A DNA stretch of 64,000 nt. Origin: Bacillota bacterium (lineage in GTDB: Bacteria; Bacillota; Clostridia; Christensenellales; SZUA-584). The stretch lies in assembly GCA_023397655.1 (NCBI GenBank), contig JAEWTW010000017.1, positions 1 through 64,000 of the forward strand, written 5' to 3'. The notes under the pieces were generated by a model. That model worked only from the letters and a program-made list of their open reading frames with translations, ran no database searches and had not been told where the DNA came from. The position numbers were made by a program, and so were the translations under genes. Below are positions 26,047 to 34,754 of this stretch, piece by piece (the stretch's first letter is position 1; every line of letters begins with the position of its first letter).

Positions 26047-26075
26047 ATTATAGCACAGAGTCGTTAAAAAAATAA
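26047..26075 (-). promoter_or_regulatory. Extended -10 promoter of the yicC-spoVM array
   Basis: Minus strand TGC-TATAAT (TATAAT at 26047-26052), with a poor -35 TTATTT 17 bases upstream (26070-26075). The extended TGn element compensates for the weak -35. It is the only good promoter seen before the array of about sixteen co-directional genes; internal promoters probably exist. Confidence 0.65.
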
Positions 26076-26142
26076 GTGTTTTCTCAATTTTCCTTAAAAA
26101 CTCTTCGATTTTCTTGCCTTCATGCCAGCTCTCGCTGTAAAT

Positions 26143-26199
26143 TGCGCCCTGTGGCCTGGTTGAACGAGATAAACCGTCCTCCGCAGCCGGCAGGGCGCA
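26143..26199 (-). repeat. Large inverted repeat between gatB and yicC
   Basis: TGCGCCCTG (26143-26151) and CAGGGCGCA (26191-26199) form a perfect nine-pair stem. Inside it GGTT (26158-26161) and AACC (26172-26175) can form a second stem, and GGC/GCC a third short one. No T-run follows on either strand, so this is not a typical terminator. It begins about 31 bases behind the gatB stop. It could end the gat transcript, stabilise its 3' end, or be an interspersed palindromic element. Confidence 0.6.
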
Positions 26200-26229
26200 T
26201 ATATTCATCGTATATCCGAACAGCGCGTT

Positions 26230-27660
26230 TTACGCTTTGTCCAGCTCCTCACGGGCCAGTGCGTTCACCATCTGCGGGTTGGCCTGACCTTTTGTTGCCT
26301 TCATCACCTGACCAACGAAGAAGGTCAGCGCTTTCTCCTTGCCGCCCTTGTAGTCTGCAAGCGGGCCGGGATTGGCCGCAATGATACCGCGCAGCATTGT
26401 ACGCAGCTCATCCGTGTCGCTGATCTGCGCAAGGCCTTTCTTCTTCACGATATCAGCCGGGTTCTCACCGGTGCGGAACGATTCCTCGAACACCGCCTTG
26501 CCCACCGTGGTGTTGACCTGCCCCGAATCGATCAGCTTCAAAGCTTCGGCGAGGTGCGCGGGCGAGACAGGAATGTTCTCCGGCTCAATACCGTCCTCTC
26601 TGAGCAACCGCAACAGGTCGGTCATAATCAAATTGCATGTCTTCTTGGGCTCATTGTATTCAACAAGACAAGCTTCGTAGAACGCCGCAACATCCTTCTC
26701 GGCCGTGAGCACGCCCGCGTCGTATTCGGACAGACCCAATTCGGTCACGTAACGCTGTTTCTTAGCTTCAGGCAGCTCGGGCAGACTTTCTTTAATAGAC
26801 TGTATGCGCTCGTCCGTCAGCGTGATGGGCACCAGGTCCGGGTCCGGGAAGTAGCGGTAGTCGTGCGCTTCTTCCTTGCCGCGCATCGGGTAGCTCTTGC
26901 CCTTCACATCATCGAAACGTCGCGTCTCCTGACGGATGGTCCCGCCATCCTCAATCTCCGCGATCTGGCGGGCGCTCTCCGCTTCAATGGCTCGGAAAAC
27001 CGCCGAAAAGCTGTTGAGGTTCTTCATCTCGGTACGTGTACCAAATACAACGCTGCCCGCTTCGCGGACCGAAACGTTTACGTCGCACCGCAGCGAACCC
27101 TCCTGCATCTTGCAGTCGGACACACCGGTGTATTTCATGATGCTGCGCAGCGTTTCCAGAAAAACGCGCGCTTCCTCGGCGCTGCGCATATCCGGCTCTG
27201 TCACGATCTCAATCAGCGGCACGCCGCAGCGGTTATAATCCGCCGCCGTGCCCGCCCCCACGTCGTGCATCAGCTTGCCCGCGTCCTCTTCCATGTGGAT
27301 GCGCGTGATGCGGATACGTTTTTCACCTTCACTCGTCGTGATGTCCACATGGCCGCCCTTGCATATGGGTAGGTCAAACTGCGATATCTGATAAGCCTTG
27401 GGTAGGTCGGGATAGTAGTAGCCCTTGCGGTCCATCTTGGAGAAGTTCGCAATGGTGCAGTTGGTGGCAAGGCCCGCCTTCGCTGCGAACTCCACCACCC
27501 TCTCGTTCAGCACGGGCAGCACGCCCGGCATGCCGGTACAGACAGGACAGCAGTGCGTGTTGGGGTCACCACCGAACTTGTTCTCGCAGCCGCAGAATAT
27601 CTTGGTAGCTGTCGCCAGCTCCACATGCACCTCAAGGCCGATCACCGTTTCGTATTTCAT
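26230..27660 (-). CDS. gatB: Asp-tRNA(Asn)/Glu-tRNA(Gln) amidotransferase subunit B
   Basis: Binds misacylated tRNA and activates its carboxylate in the GatCAB complex, supplying Gln-tRNA (and often Asn-tRNA). N-terminal YETVIGLEVHVELATATKIF, zinc cysteines in CGCENKFG and CCPVC, and the C-terminal YqeY-like helical tail from about residue 330. Start ATG overlaps the gatA stop (TGATG); the frame is open for another 93 codons upstream inside gatA but that is shadow. 476 residues. Confidence 0.97.
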   Translation of the reverse strand: MKYETVIGLEVHVELATATKIFCGCENKFGGDPNTHCCPVCTGMPGVLPVLNERVVEFAAKAGLATNCTIANFSKMDRKGYYYPDLPKAYQISQFDLPICKGGHVDITTSEGEKRIRITRIHMEEDAGKLMHDVGAGTAADYNRCGVPLIEIVTEPDMRSAEEARVFLETLRSIMKYTGVSDCKMQEGSLRCDVNVSVREAGSVVFGTRTEMKNLNSFSAVFRAIEAESARQIAEIEDGGTIRQETRRFDDVKGKSYPMRGKEEAHDYRYFPDPDLVPITLTDERIQSIKESLPELPEAKKQRYVTELGLSEYDAGVLTAEKDVAAFYEACLVEYNEPKKTCNLIMTDLLRLLREDGIEPENIPVSPAHLAEALKLIDSGQVNTTVGKAVFEESFRTGENPADIVKKKGLAQISDTDELRTMLRGIIAANPGPLADYKGGKEKALTFFVGQVMKATKGQANPQMVNALAREELDKA

Positions 27661-29129
27661 CACAGCACACCTCCCTTGAATGCCGGTTCGCCGAGCGGCG
27701 GGAACGCCTGCTCCAGCGCGTATGCCGCGCGCAGCATCGCCGGTTCTCCCAGCGGCTTGGTGATGATCTGCAAACCGATGGGCAGCCCCTGCGAACCAAG
27801 GCCGCAGGGCAACGACATCGCTGCCAGACCCGCGATGTTGATGGGCACCGTATAGATATCCGTCAGGTACATCTGCATCGGGTCGCTCTTCTCCCCCGCC
27901 ACGAATGCTGGTGCGGGCGCCGTGGGCGATAATATGCAATCATATTTTTCAAACAGCGCGTCGAAATCCCGCTTGATCAGCGTGCGCACCCGCAGCGCCT
28001 TCATGTAATAAGCATCGTAATAGCCGGATGAGAGCACGTAGTTGCCCAGCATCATGCGGCGTTTGACCTCCGGCCCGAAGCCCTCGTTACGCGTCTGTAT
28101 ATACATGTCCACGATGCCGTCGAAGTTTTTGGCGCGGTGGCCGTACTTGACACCATCGTAACGGGACAGGTTGGACGTGGCCTCGGCGGACGATATGATA
28201 TAGTATGCGGACAACGCATAGTCAAACGTGGGCAACGTGGTTTCCTCCACCGTTGCGCCCATCTTCTCATAAGCTTCAGCCACTTTGACGATTGCGTCTT
28301 TGACGTCCTTATCCAGACCCTCGCCGAAGTACTCCTTCGGCAGGCCGATGCGCATGCCCTGCACGCCGTCCTTCAGACCCTGCGTATAGTCCGGATGAGT
28401 CATATTCATTGACGTGGAATCGCGATGGTCGTGGCCGCATATGGCGTTCAGCGCCAATGCAGCGTCTTCCACAGTACGGGAAAACGGACCGATCTGGTCC
28501 AGTGACGATGCAAACGCCACAAGGCCGTACCGGGATACAGCGCCGTAAGTGGGCTTCAACCCCACCACGCCGCAATAGGCTGCGGGCTGACGAATGCTGC
28601 CGCCTGTGTCCGAACCCAGTGAAAGCGGCGCGTAACCCGCGGACACCGCCGCCGCGCTGCCGCCCGACGAACCGCCCGGCACGCATTTCAGATCCCACGG
28701 ATTGGCTGTCATGTGAAATGCGCTGTTCTCGGTGGAAGATCCCATCGCGAACTCATCCAGATTGGACTTGGCCAGCGTGATGATGCCCTGTGATTTGAAC
28801 CGTTCGACCACATGCGCGTCATACGGCGGCACAAAATTTTCCAGCATTCTGGAGGAACAGGTAGTCGGTATGCCTTCTGTGCAGATGTTGTCCTTCACCA
28901 CAGCGGGTATGCCGTCAAAATCGCTCAGTTTCTCGCCTCTTGCCCGGCGAGCGTCAGCCTCCGCCGCCTGAGCCAGCGCTGTCTCGGCACAAACGGTATT
29001 CAGCGCGCGCACCTTTGGCTCTTTGTCATCTATTCTGTCCAGCAGCGCCCGCGTCAGCTCCGCTGATGATATATCCTTCTTATCCAGCGCGTCCATCGCC
29101 TGCGACATTGTCATTTCGTATGCTTTCAA
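27660..29129 (-). CDS. gatA: Asp-tRNA(Asn)/Glu-tRNA(Gln) amidotransferase subunit A
   Basis: Amidase-signature glutaminase of GatCAB. The Ser-cisSer-Lys triad is visible: Lys in AVVKDNICTEG, the two serines in PGGSSGGSAAAVSAG and GSDTGGSIRQPAAYCG. 489 residues. Start is TTG (in LKAYEMTMSQ) with GAGGTGA at good distance. Lies between gatC and gatB. Confidence 0.97.
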   Translation of the reverse strand: MKAYEMTMSQAMDALDKKDISSAELTRALLDRIDDKEPKVRALNTVCAETALAQAAEADARRARGEKLSDFDGIPAVVKDNICTEGIPTTCSSRMLENFVPPYDAHVVERFKSQGIITLAKSNLDEFAMGSSTENSAFHMTANPWDLKCVPGGSSGGSAAAVSAGYAPLSLGSDTGGSIRQPAAYCGVVGLKPTYGAVSRYGLVAFASSLDQIGPFSRTVEDAALALNAICGHDHRDSTSMNMTHPDYTQGLKDGVQGMRIGLPKEYFGEGLDKDVKDAIVKVAEAYEKMGATVEETTLPTFDYALSAYYIISSAEATSNLSRYDGVKYGHRAKNFDGIVDMYIQTRNEGFGPEVKRRMMLGNYVLSSGYYDAYYMKALRVRTLIKRDFDALFEKYDCILSPTAPAPAFVAGEKSDPMQMYLTDIYTVPINIAGLAAMSLPCGLGSQGLPIGLQIITKPLGEPAMLRAAYALEQAFPPLGEPAFKGGVL

Positions 29130-29138
29130 TACGTCACC

Positions 29139-29426
29139 TCATTCCACAACCCGGGGCACGATGAAGCAGCCGTTTTGGCGCTCCGGCGCTCCCGCTGTGA
29201 GCTTGTCGTTGTCCATACTCGGCTGTACTATATCCTCGCGAAGCACGTTTTCAATGCCCTGTATATGTGCCGTCGGCTGGACGTCACTGGTGTCCAGCTC
29301 TCCGAGCCGCTGGGCGGCCATTAATATGGCTTCAAGGTCGTGCTGGAATTTCTCTTTCTCCTGCTCTGAGAAGCTCAGCCGCGATAAAGTCGCGATCTTT
29401 TCCACTTCCGAAAAGGTAATACGCAT
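29139..29426 (-). CDS. gatC: Asp-tRNA(Asn)/Glu-tRNA(Gln) amidotransferase subunit C
   Basis: A 95-residue small subunit that wraps around GatA and links it to GatB. Begins with VEKIATLSRLSFSEQEKE and contains LGELDTSDVQPTAHI, both typical. Shine-Dalgarno AGGAGG six bases before ATG. It starts 17 bases after the lipoprotein gene stops. Confidence 0.96.
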   Translation of the reverse strand: MRITFSEVEKIATLSRLSFSEQEKEKFQHDLEAILMAAQRLGELDTSDVQPTAHIQGIENVLREDIVQPSMDNDKLTAGAPERQNGCFIVPRVVE

Positions 29427-29443
29427 GCGGATCCTCCTGATTT

Positions 29444-31213
29444 CTAAGCGTTCGGGTCAAAAACATATGTGGCGTAGAAACCGCTGCCTCCGTCGCCAAT
29501 ATAATCGATAAAATAGAGCTTGCCGTTTGCCGAGGACATTTTGGGTGTCGTCGCCAATGCCTTCAGTACAGGTGCGCCGCCTGTATCCACGTCATATACA
29601 AATAAGCCGTAACCGTAACCTGCAGTCGTCTGTTCCACAGACGCATCGGTATAATAAACCACGTTGTTAAGCGCAAAACAGAAATCAACGATTTCTCCGA
29701 TATCTGTAATCAACGTTGTATTGCCTGTTTCAATATCGCAGAGCTTGAGCGATGTTGTCACCTGCTCATCCTGCCCAGACTTCATTTCCAACACAAGCAG
29801 CTTCTTTCCATCAGGTGATATCTTGATATCCACACCAGACGTCAGCGGCTGTCTCGTTTCTTCGATCTCATAAACCTGGCTGTCCACACTGTCGGCATAG
29901 AAAACACGCTCTCCTGACACCGCTATGCTTCCTTCATTTCCGGCGGCCTCTTCGACAGCGTTGATTTGAAAGCTGCCGTCGTCAGAAAACATGCAGACCA
30001 TAAGCTGAAGCGCACTGTAACCCGACATGGCATAGAGGGCATTTTGCGTGTCGGACCACGCGAACGAGGTCGTCTGGCTTCCAAAGCCTTCCTCGCCCAG
30101 ATTGATCAATACTTCGTTTGCGAAGTCATAAACATAGAGCACCCTGTTTTCAATTGAGGTGTCCAGAAGCGCCAGGTATCGGCCATCACCAGAGTACGCT
30201 GCCTTGTCAATATTGAAAAAATCCGGCGTGTCCACATCCTGAAGACGACCATTGGGTTCCAGCGTCCATAGCGTTTCAGATAAAAGATATTCCTCCTGCT
30301 GCAACGCAGGTTCACTGGGCTGATACACCCTGGAAAATGCGATAACGCCATCCGGCGATGCCGAAAGGAATCGTCCGTTCTGCAGCAGCAAAGGCGTGTC
30401 ATAAAGCTTCCCGTCGCTGAACAGAACGCTTCGCCCTTCGGCCGCTGAATAGTCGATGTCGGAAATGAAGTCCGGCAACGCGCCATCCGCCAGCTGAATT
30501 ACAGACACGTTCTTTCCGGGAAGTATCTGAGAAAGCTTGTCCTGTGTTTTCTGACGGAAACCTTCCGCTGATGCCTGAGAAATAAACGGCTGGGAAATCA
30601 GCAACTTGCTTTCGCGGTCGGAGCAGAGCACTGGGGTCATATCGATGTCAGCAGGCCATTTCCCTTCCTGATGCTCATAGAAAGCGTTGGTTACGCAGTA
30701 ATATGCGGAGCCAGCGGTGTAGGTCCTCGGCTTTGCATGAATGATTAGGCTGCCTTCGAACTCTTCGACAGAATACTCAACATTCTGTGACATCTGTACA
30801 TATATTATGAGAGAGTTGTCGTTGGCAGGCACTTCCCTGAACAGACCCGAAACAAGCCCCGTCAAATCCCAGGACGTTTTGTTTTCATAATCCCAAAAAC
30901 TCACATCTTCCAGCTTTATTTTAAGCCTGTACGGCTGCGCCGTTTCTGTGATTTCATAGACCGGTGTTTGTGTCAGTGTCGATTCCGGATATCCTGCAAC
31001 CCTGCTTCCGCTTAGCAACGAAAGCGTGATATCCGTCCCGCCATCAACTACCTGTATATCGATATCTTTTAAATTGATGTTCTCGGCTGGTTTCTCCACG
31101 CCACCTGTCGTCGCCGGACCGGAGCCCGGTGCACATGACACAGTCAACGCTGTCAGCAATAAGGCTGCAAATATAATCGATGTTTTTTTTAATATGCTCA
31201 TAATCCTCTTCAT
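29444..31213 (-). CDS. Predicted lipoprotein with AMIN-like N-terminus and beta-propeller-like C-terminus, unknown function
   Basis: Not assignable to a characterised family. A basic start and hydrophobic stretch end in LTALTVSC, so Cys27 is a likely lipidation site although Thr at -3 is unusual. Residues about 45-165 look beta-rich, with RLKIKLEDVSFWDY and a closing EFEGSLIIHAKP, resembling an AMIN-type domain. Residues about 170-255 contain a mixed domain. From about 265 to 589 are repeated strand units with motifs such as SPDG, YSGDGRYLALLD and ISPDGKKLLVLE, typical of TolB/WD-like propellers. ATG overlaps the mtaD stop by four bases, with no good ribosome site of its own, so it is likely coupled to mtaD. 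Confidence 0.7.
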   Translation of the reverse strand: MKRIMSILKKTSIIFAALLLTALTVSCAPGSGPATTGGVEKPAENINLKDIDIQVVDGGTDITLSLLSGSRVAGYPESTLTQTPVYEITETAQPYRLKIKLEDVSFWDYENKTSWDLTGLVSGLFREVPANDNSLIIYVQMSQNVEYSVEEFEGSLIIHAKPRTYTAGSAYYCVTNAFYEHQEGKWPADIDMTPVLCSDRESKLLISQPFISQASAEGFRQKTQDKLSQILPGKNVSVIQLADGALPDFISDIDYSAAEGRSVLFSDGKLYDTPLLLQNGRFLSASPDGVIAFSRVYQPSEPALQQEEYLLSETLWTLEPNGRLQDVDTPDFFNIDKAAYSGDGRYLALLDTSIENRVLYVYDFANEVLINLGEEGFGSQTTSFAWSDTQNALYAMSGYSALQLMVCMFSDDGSFQINAVEEAAGNEGSIAVSGERVFYADSVDSQVYEIEETRQPLTSGVDIKISPDGKKLLVLEMKSGQDEQVTTSLKLCDIETGNTTLITDIGEIVDFCFALNNVVYYTDASVEQTTAGYGYGLFVYDVDTGGAPVLKALATTPKMSSANGKLYFIDYIGDGGSGFYATYVFDPNA

Positions 31214-32493
31214 GCAAAAAGTTTCGCCGCATATTGCGCCGCCTTCGCCTTTATCTCTTCAATATCTCCGAAAGTAATGCAGCCGTTTTCATATATGATA
31301 TTGCCGCCCACCATCGTGAGTGATACGTCCGCATCACATCCGCTGTATACAACATGATTAAGCAAATTCGCACGAGGGCAATACCGGACACCGTTTGTGT
31401 TGATGATGATAAGATCCGCCTGCTTGCCGGCTTCCAAGCTGCCCGTTACCTCCGACAAACCCAATACACCGGCTCCGTTTATCGTTGCGATGCGCAGCGC
31501 TGTGCTGGCAGGAATCAGCGCCGGGTCGTGGTTGACGCCTTTTTGCAGCATTGCCGTCAGCGTCATCTCCTCCATCATCGACAGGTTGTTGTTGCTGGCC
31601 GCGCCATCCGTCGCACAGCTGACATTGACGCCTCTTTCCAGCATACGTGCCACGCGCGGTATGCCGCTACCCAGCTTTAAGTTGCTGCCGGGGCACGACA
31701 TCACGTTGACGTTATACCGCGCCATAATATCAATATCTTCATCGCTCACCCAAACGCAATGTGCCGCCATCACCGGCAGTTCCAGCACGCCGAGGCTCTG
31801 CAGCAGCCCGATCGGCGTTTTGCCGTGCCGGCCGATGCTGTCCTGATGCTCGCCAGCTGTTTCGCTGATGTGCACATGAATTCTTGAATCCAGCTTAATG
31901 GCGAGGTCTCTTATCTTCATAAACATTTTGGGGCTTACGGTGTATTCAGCGTGCGGGCCGATGGCGGCATTGACGCGTTCGTAGCCTTTGACAGTCTCGA
32001 AAAACTCTTCCGCTCTTTTCAGCCGCGCATCGCCGTTCCCGTCAATATCCAATACCGCGACAGCGATCAGAGCCCTCAGCCCCGCCGTGTCTGCCGCTTT
32101 GGCAATCTGCTCGTTGAAGTTATACATGTCTGAGAAGCTCGTGACGCCGCCAGCCGCCAGTTCGCTCATCGCGAGCATGCTGCCCCAATAAACGGCTTCG
32201 TCCGTCAGCCGCTCCTCCGCGGGCCAGATATGGTTCTGCAGCCAGTCCATCAATGCGATGTCGTCCGCGTAGCCGCGCATCATCGTCATCGGCACATGCG
32301 TGTGCGTGTTGACAAAGCCGGGCGCGATAACTCCACCCTGCGCGTCAATAACCCTGTCCGCCTTGACTTGCGGTGCCTGACCCTCGCAGCCCGCATAGAT
32401 AATCTTATCGTTTTCGACAATCACGCATCCGTCACAGCAGGTATCGTTCTTATCCACGGTTATCAGAAATCCGTTTTTTATCAGCGTGATCAT
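31210..32493 (-). CDS. mtaD: 5-methylthioadenosine/S-adenosylhomocysteine deaminase (MtaD/DadD family)
   Basis: Amidohydrolase that deaminates the adenine ring of SAH, 5'-methylthioadenosine and sometimes 5'-deoxyadenosine. Metal ligands: PGFVNTHTHVPM, IHVHISETAGE, AAHCVW, and the Asp of SCATDGAASNNNLSM. 427 residues. It overlaps ahcY by four bases, which suggests SAH is first deaminated to S-inosylhomocysteine and then split by the neighbouring hydrolase. The exact substrate range cannot be read from sequence. Confidence 0.88.
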   Translation of the reverse strand: MITLIKNGFLITVDKNDTCCDGCVIVENDKIIYAGCEGQAPQVKADRVIDAQGGVIAPGFVNTHTHVPMTMMRGYADDIALMDWLQNHIWPAEERLTDEAVYWGSMLAMSELAAGGVTSFSDMYNFNEQIAKAADTAGLRALIAVAVLDIDGNGDARLKRAEEFFETVKGYERVNAAIGPHAEYTVSPKMFMKIRDLAIKLDSRIHVHISETAGEHQDSIGRHGKTPIGLLQSLGVLELPVMAAHCVWVSDEDIDIMARYNVNVMSCPGSNLKLGSGIPRVARMLERGVNVSCATDGAASNNNLSMMEEMTLTAMLQKGVNHDPALIPASTALRIATINGAGVLGLSEVTGSLEAGKQADLIIINTNGVRYCPRANLLNHVVYSGCDADVSLTMVGGNIIYENGCITFGDIEEIKAKAAQYAAKLFA

Positions 32494-33731
32494 AGCTTTG
32501 CTCCATACATGTAGTCGATCTGCGCATCCGTCAGCTTGTCAATGCTGATTCCCATTGCCTCAAGCTTTAGAAGCGCCGCCTTTGTGCTGAACTCCTTCGG
32601 CACACCATAAACCTTATTTTCCAATTTTCCCCGCATCTGCGCCAAATATTTCAACGATAAGGCCTGAATTGCAAAACTCAGATCCATGATCTCTGCCGGG
32701 TGACCATCTCCGGCAGCCAGATTGACCAGCCGCCCCTCGGCGATGAGATAGAGCGTTTTTTCTCCAAACTCATAAGCCATGATGTTGTCACGTGCGACAT
32801 AGCTTCTGTCAGCTAATGCTTCAAGCTGTTCGGTATTTATCTCCACGTTGAAATGGCCCGCGTTGGTCAGTATGGCGCCGTCCTTCATCATGGCAAAATG
32901 ACGCGGCGCGATGACGCCGCTGCAGCCGGTCACGGTAACGTAGATGTCGCCCTGAAGCACCGCTTCGTCCATCGTCATCACACCAAAGCCGTCCATCACG
33001 GCCTCCAACGCCCGAATCGGGTCTGTCTCTGTAACGACGACATGCGCGCCCAAGCCCTTTGCGCGCATCGCGACGCCTTTTCCGCACCAGCCGTAGCCGG
33101 ACACCACCACAGTCTTGCCCGCTATCAACAGATTTGTGGTGCGCATAATGCCGTCCCAAACCGACTGTCCGGTTCCATAACGGTTGTCAAACAGGTGTTT
33201 GGCGTCCGCATCGTTGACGGCAATGACCGGATACCGCAGCGTACCCGCCATATCTCTCGCCCGAAGACGCAGCAGACCTGTCGTCGTCTCCTCGCTGGCA
33301 CCGATAACGTGGGAAAGCTTATCCGTATCGCGCGTGTGCAGCGCCTCCGAGAGATCAGCGCCGTCATCCAGTACCAAATGCGGCATGTGTTCCAGCGTCA
33401 TCGAGATGTGTTTGCTGTATTCCGCATCCGTTGCGCCATGCCACGCGTATACCTCCATGCCGCCTGCGGCCAGCGCTGCCGCGATATCGTCCTTGGTGGA
33501 CAGCGGGTTTGAGCCCGTCACCGCCATTTGCGCGCCGCCAGCCTGCAGCACGCGGCAAAGGTAAGCCGTCTTGGCCTCCAGATGGATCGATACGGATACG
33601 CGCAGTCCGTCAAACGGACGTTCCGTTTCAAACTGCCGGTGCAGTGCTGACAGTACCGGCATGTGCTTTTGGACCCATTTTATCTTCAGCTCGCCTTCAG
33701 GCGCTCGTTTAATGTCCCTGATTTCGCTCAT
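32490..33731 (-). CDS. ahcY: S-adenosylhomocysteinase family hydrolase (possibly S-inosylhomocysteine hydrolase)
   Basis: NAD-dependent hydrolase releasing homocysteine. The Rossmann loop VSGYGWCGKGVAM, the NAD-site VTGCSGVIAPRHF, and the C-terminal AAGDGHPAEIMDLSF are clear. At 413 residues it is the shorter, archaeal/thermophile-like type without the insertion of longer bacterial enzymes. Directly upstream of the deaminase mtaD with overlapping codons. In Methanocaldococcus a homologue of this type uses S-inosylhomocysteine; the gene pair here suggests the same, by inference. Confidence 0.85.
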   Translation of the reverse strand: MSEIRDIKRAPEGELKIKWVQKHMPVLSALHRQFETERPFDGLRVSVSIHLEAKTAYLCRVLQAGGAQMAVTGSNPLSTKDDIAAALAAGGMEVYAWHGATDAEYSKHISMTLEHMPHLVLDDGADLSEALHTRDTDKLSHVIGASEETTTGLLRLRARDMAGTLRYPVIAVNDADAKHLFDNRYGTGQSVWDGIMRTTNLLIAGKTVVVSGYGWCGKGVAMRAKGLGAHVVVTETDPIRALEAVMDGFGVMTMDEAVLQGDIYVTVTGCSGVIAPRHFAMMKDGAILTNAGHFNVEINTEQLEALADRSYVARDNIMAYEFGEKTLYLIAEGRLVNLAAGDGHPAEIMDLSFAIQALSLKYLAQMRGKLENKVYGVPKEFSTKAALLKLEAMGISIDKLTDAQIDYMYGAKL

Positions 33732-34609
33732 GGCTGATACTCCTTCACGATGTTTTTCAGATACTCAGAAAAACCGTCTTTCAAATCGTCACGGCGCAGG
33801 GCAAATTCGACGGTGGCTTTCAGAAATCCCAGCTTGTCGCCCACGTCGTATCTTTTGCCCTCAAACTCAAACGCGTATATATCCTGCATGCCGACCAGCG
33901 TGTTCAGCGCATCCGTCAGCTGTATTTCTCCGTTTTTTCCAGGCTGCTGTTTTTTCAGTATATTAAATATCTCGGGTGTGATGATATACCGGCCCAGTAT
34001 GGCCAGATTGGAGGGAGCATCCTCCGCCAACGGTTTTTCCACCAATCCGGCGGTTTTATGCAGACGTCCATTGTGGTTTTCGTTCACCGGATTGATGATA
34101 CCATATTTTGATACCTCGTTTTGGTCTACACGCTGAACCCCGAGAACCGGGCTTCCGCAGGCTTCGTAAACCTGCATCAGCTGACCGATAGCCGGCACTT
34201 CGGCATCAACAATGTCGTCTCCCAGCAGCACTGCGAAAGGTTCATTTCCCACAAACGACTGGGCACAGCTGATAGCGTGACCCAGACCCTTCGCTTCCTT
34301 CTGCCGCACGTAAAAGACGTTAACGAGCTGCGAAATATCCTCCACCATGCTTAAAAGCGATGTGTTTCCCTTCCGCTTAAGTTCTGATTCGAGTTCATAT
34401 GATTTATCAAAATGGTCTTCAATATTGCGCTTACCCCGACCGGTGATGATGAGAATGCTTTCGATTCCGGCACTGATGGCTTCTTCGACAATATACTGGA
34501 TCGTGGGCTTATCAACTATAGGAAGCATTTCCTTCGGCTGGGCTTTTGTGGCCGGCAGAAACCGGGTCCCCAAGCCTGCGGCTGGTATGACGGCTTTTCT
34601 GATCTTCAC
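33728..34609 (-). CDS. galU: UTP-glucose-1-phosphate uridylyltransferase
   Basis: Makes UDP-glucose for envelope glycans and glycolipids. N-terminal nucleotide loop GLGTRFLPATKAQPKEMLP, then LGDDIVDAE and GLVEKPLAED. 293 residues. GTG start with GGAGGAG upstream. First gene of the galU-ahcY-mtaD-lipoprotein-gatCAB run; it overlaps ahcY by four bases. Confidence 0.96.
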   Translation of the reverse strand: MKIRKAVIPAAGLGTRFLPATKAQPKEMLPIVDKPTIQYIVEEAISAGIESILIITGRGKRNIEDHFDKSYELESELKRKGNTSLLSMVEDISQLVNVFYVRQKEAKGLGHAISCAQSFVGNEPFAVLLGDDIVDAEVPAIGQLMQVYEACGSPVLGVQRVDQNEVSKYGIINPVNENHNGRLHKTAGLVEKPLAEDAPSNLAILGRYIITPEIFNILKKQQPGKNGEIQLTDALNTLVGMQDIYAFEFEGKRYDVGDKLGFLKATVEFALRRDDLKDGFSEYLKNIVKEYQP

Positions 34610-34641
34610 GTTACTCCTCCGTTGTGTTTGCTTGGCTTATT

Positions 34642-34672
34642 ATTATACTATATCGCAAATGTTTAATGTTAA
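34642..34672 (-). promoter_or_regulatory. Probable promoter of galU and downstream genes
   Basis: Minus strand TATAAT (34642-34647) about 33 bases upstream of the galU GTG. The best -35, TTAACA (34667-34672), is 19 bases away, slightly long. The 145-base gap between galU and the HIT gene otherwise holds no evident feature. Confidence 0.55.
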
Positions 34673-34754
34673 CATTTTTATGAACATTCCCATAGTCCGC
34701 CAAGTTTTCAGGGGCACGGCAATGAATCGGCGCGATATGAAACAGGGAGTCTTC

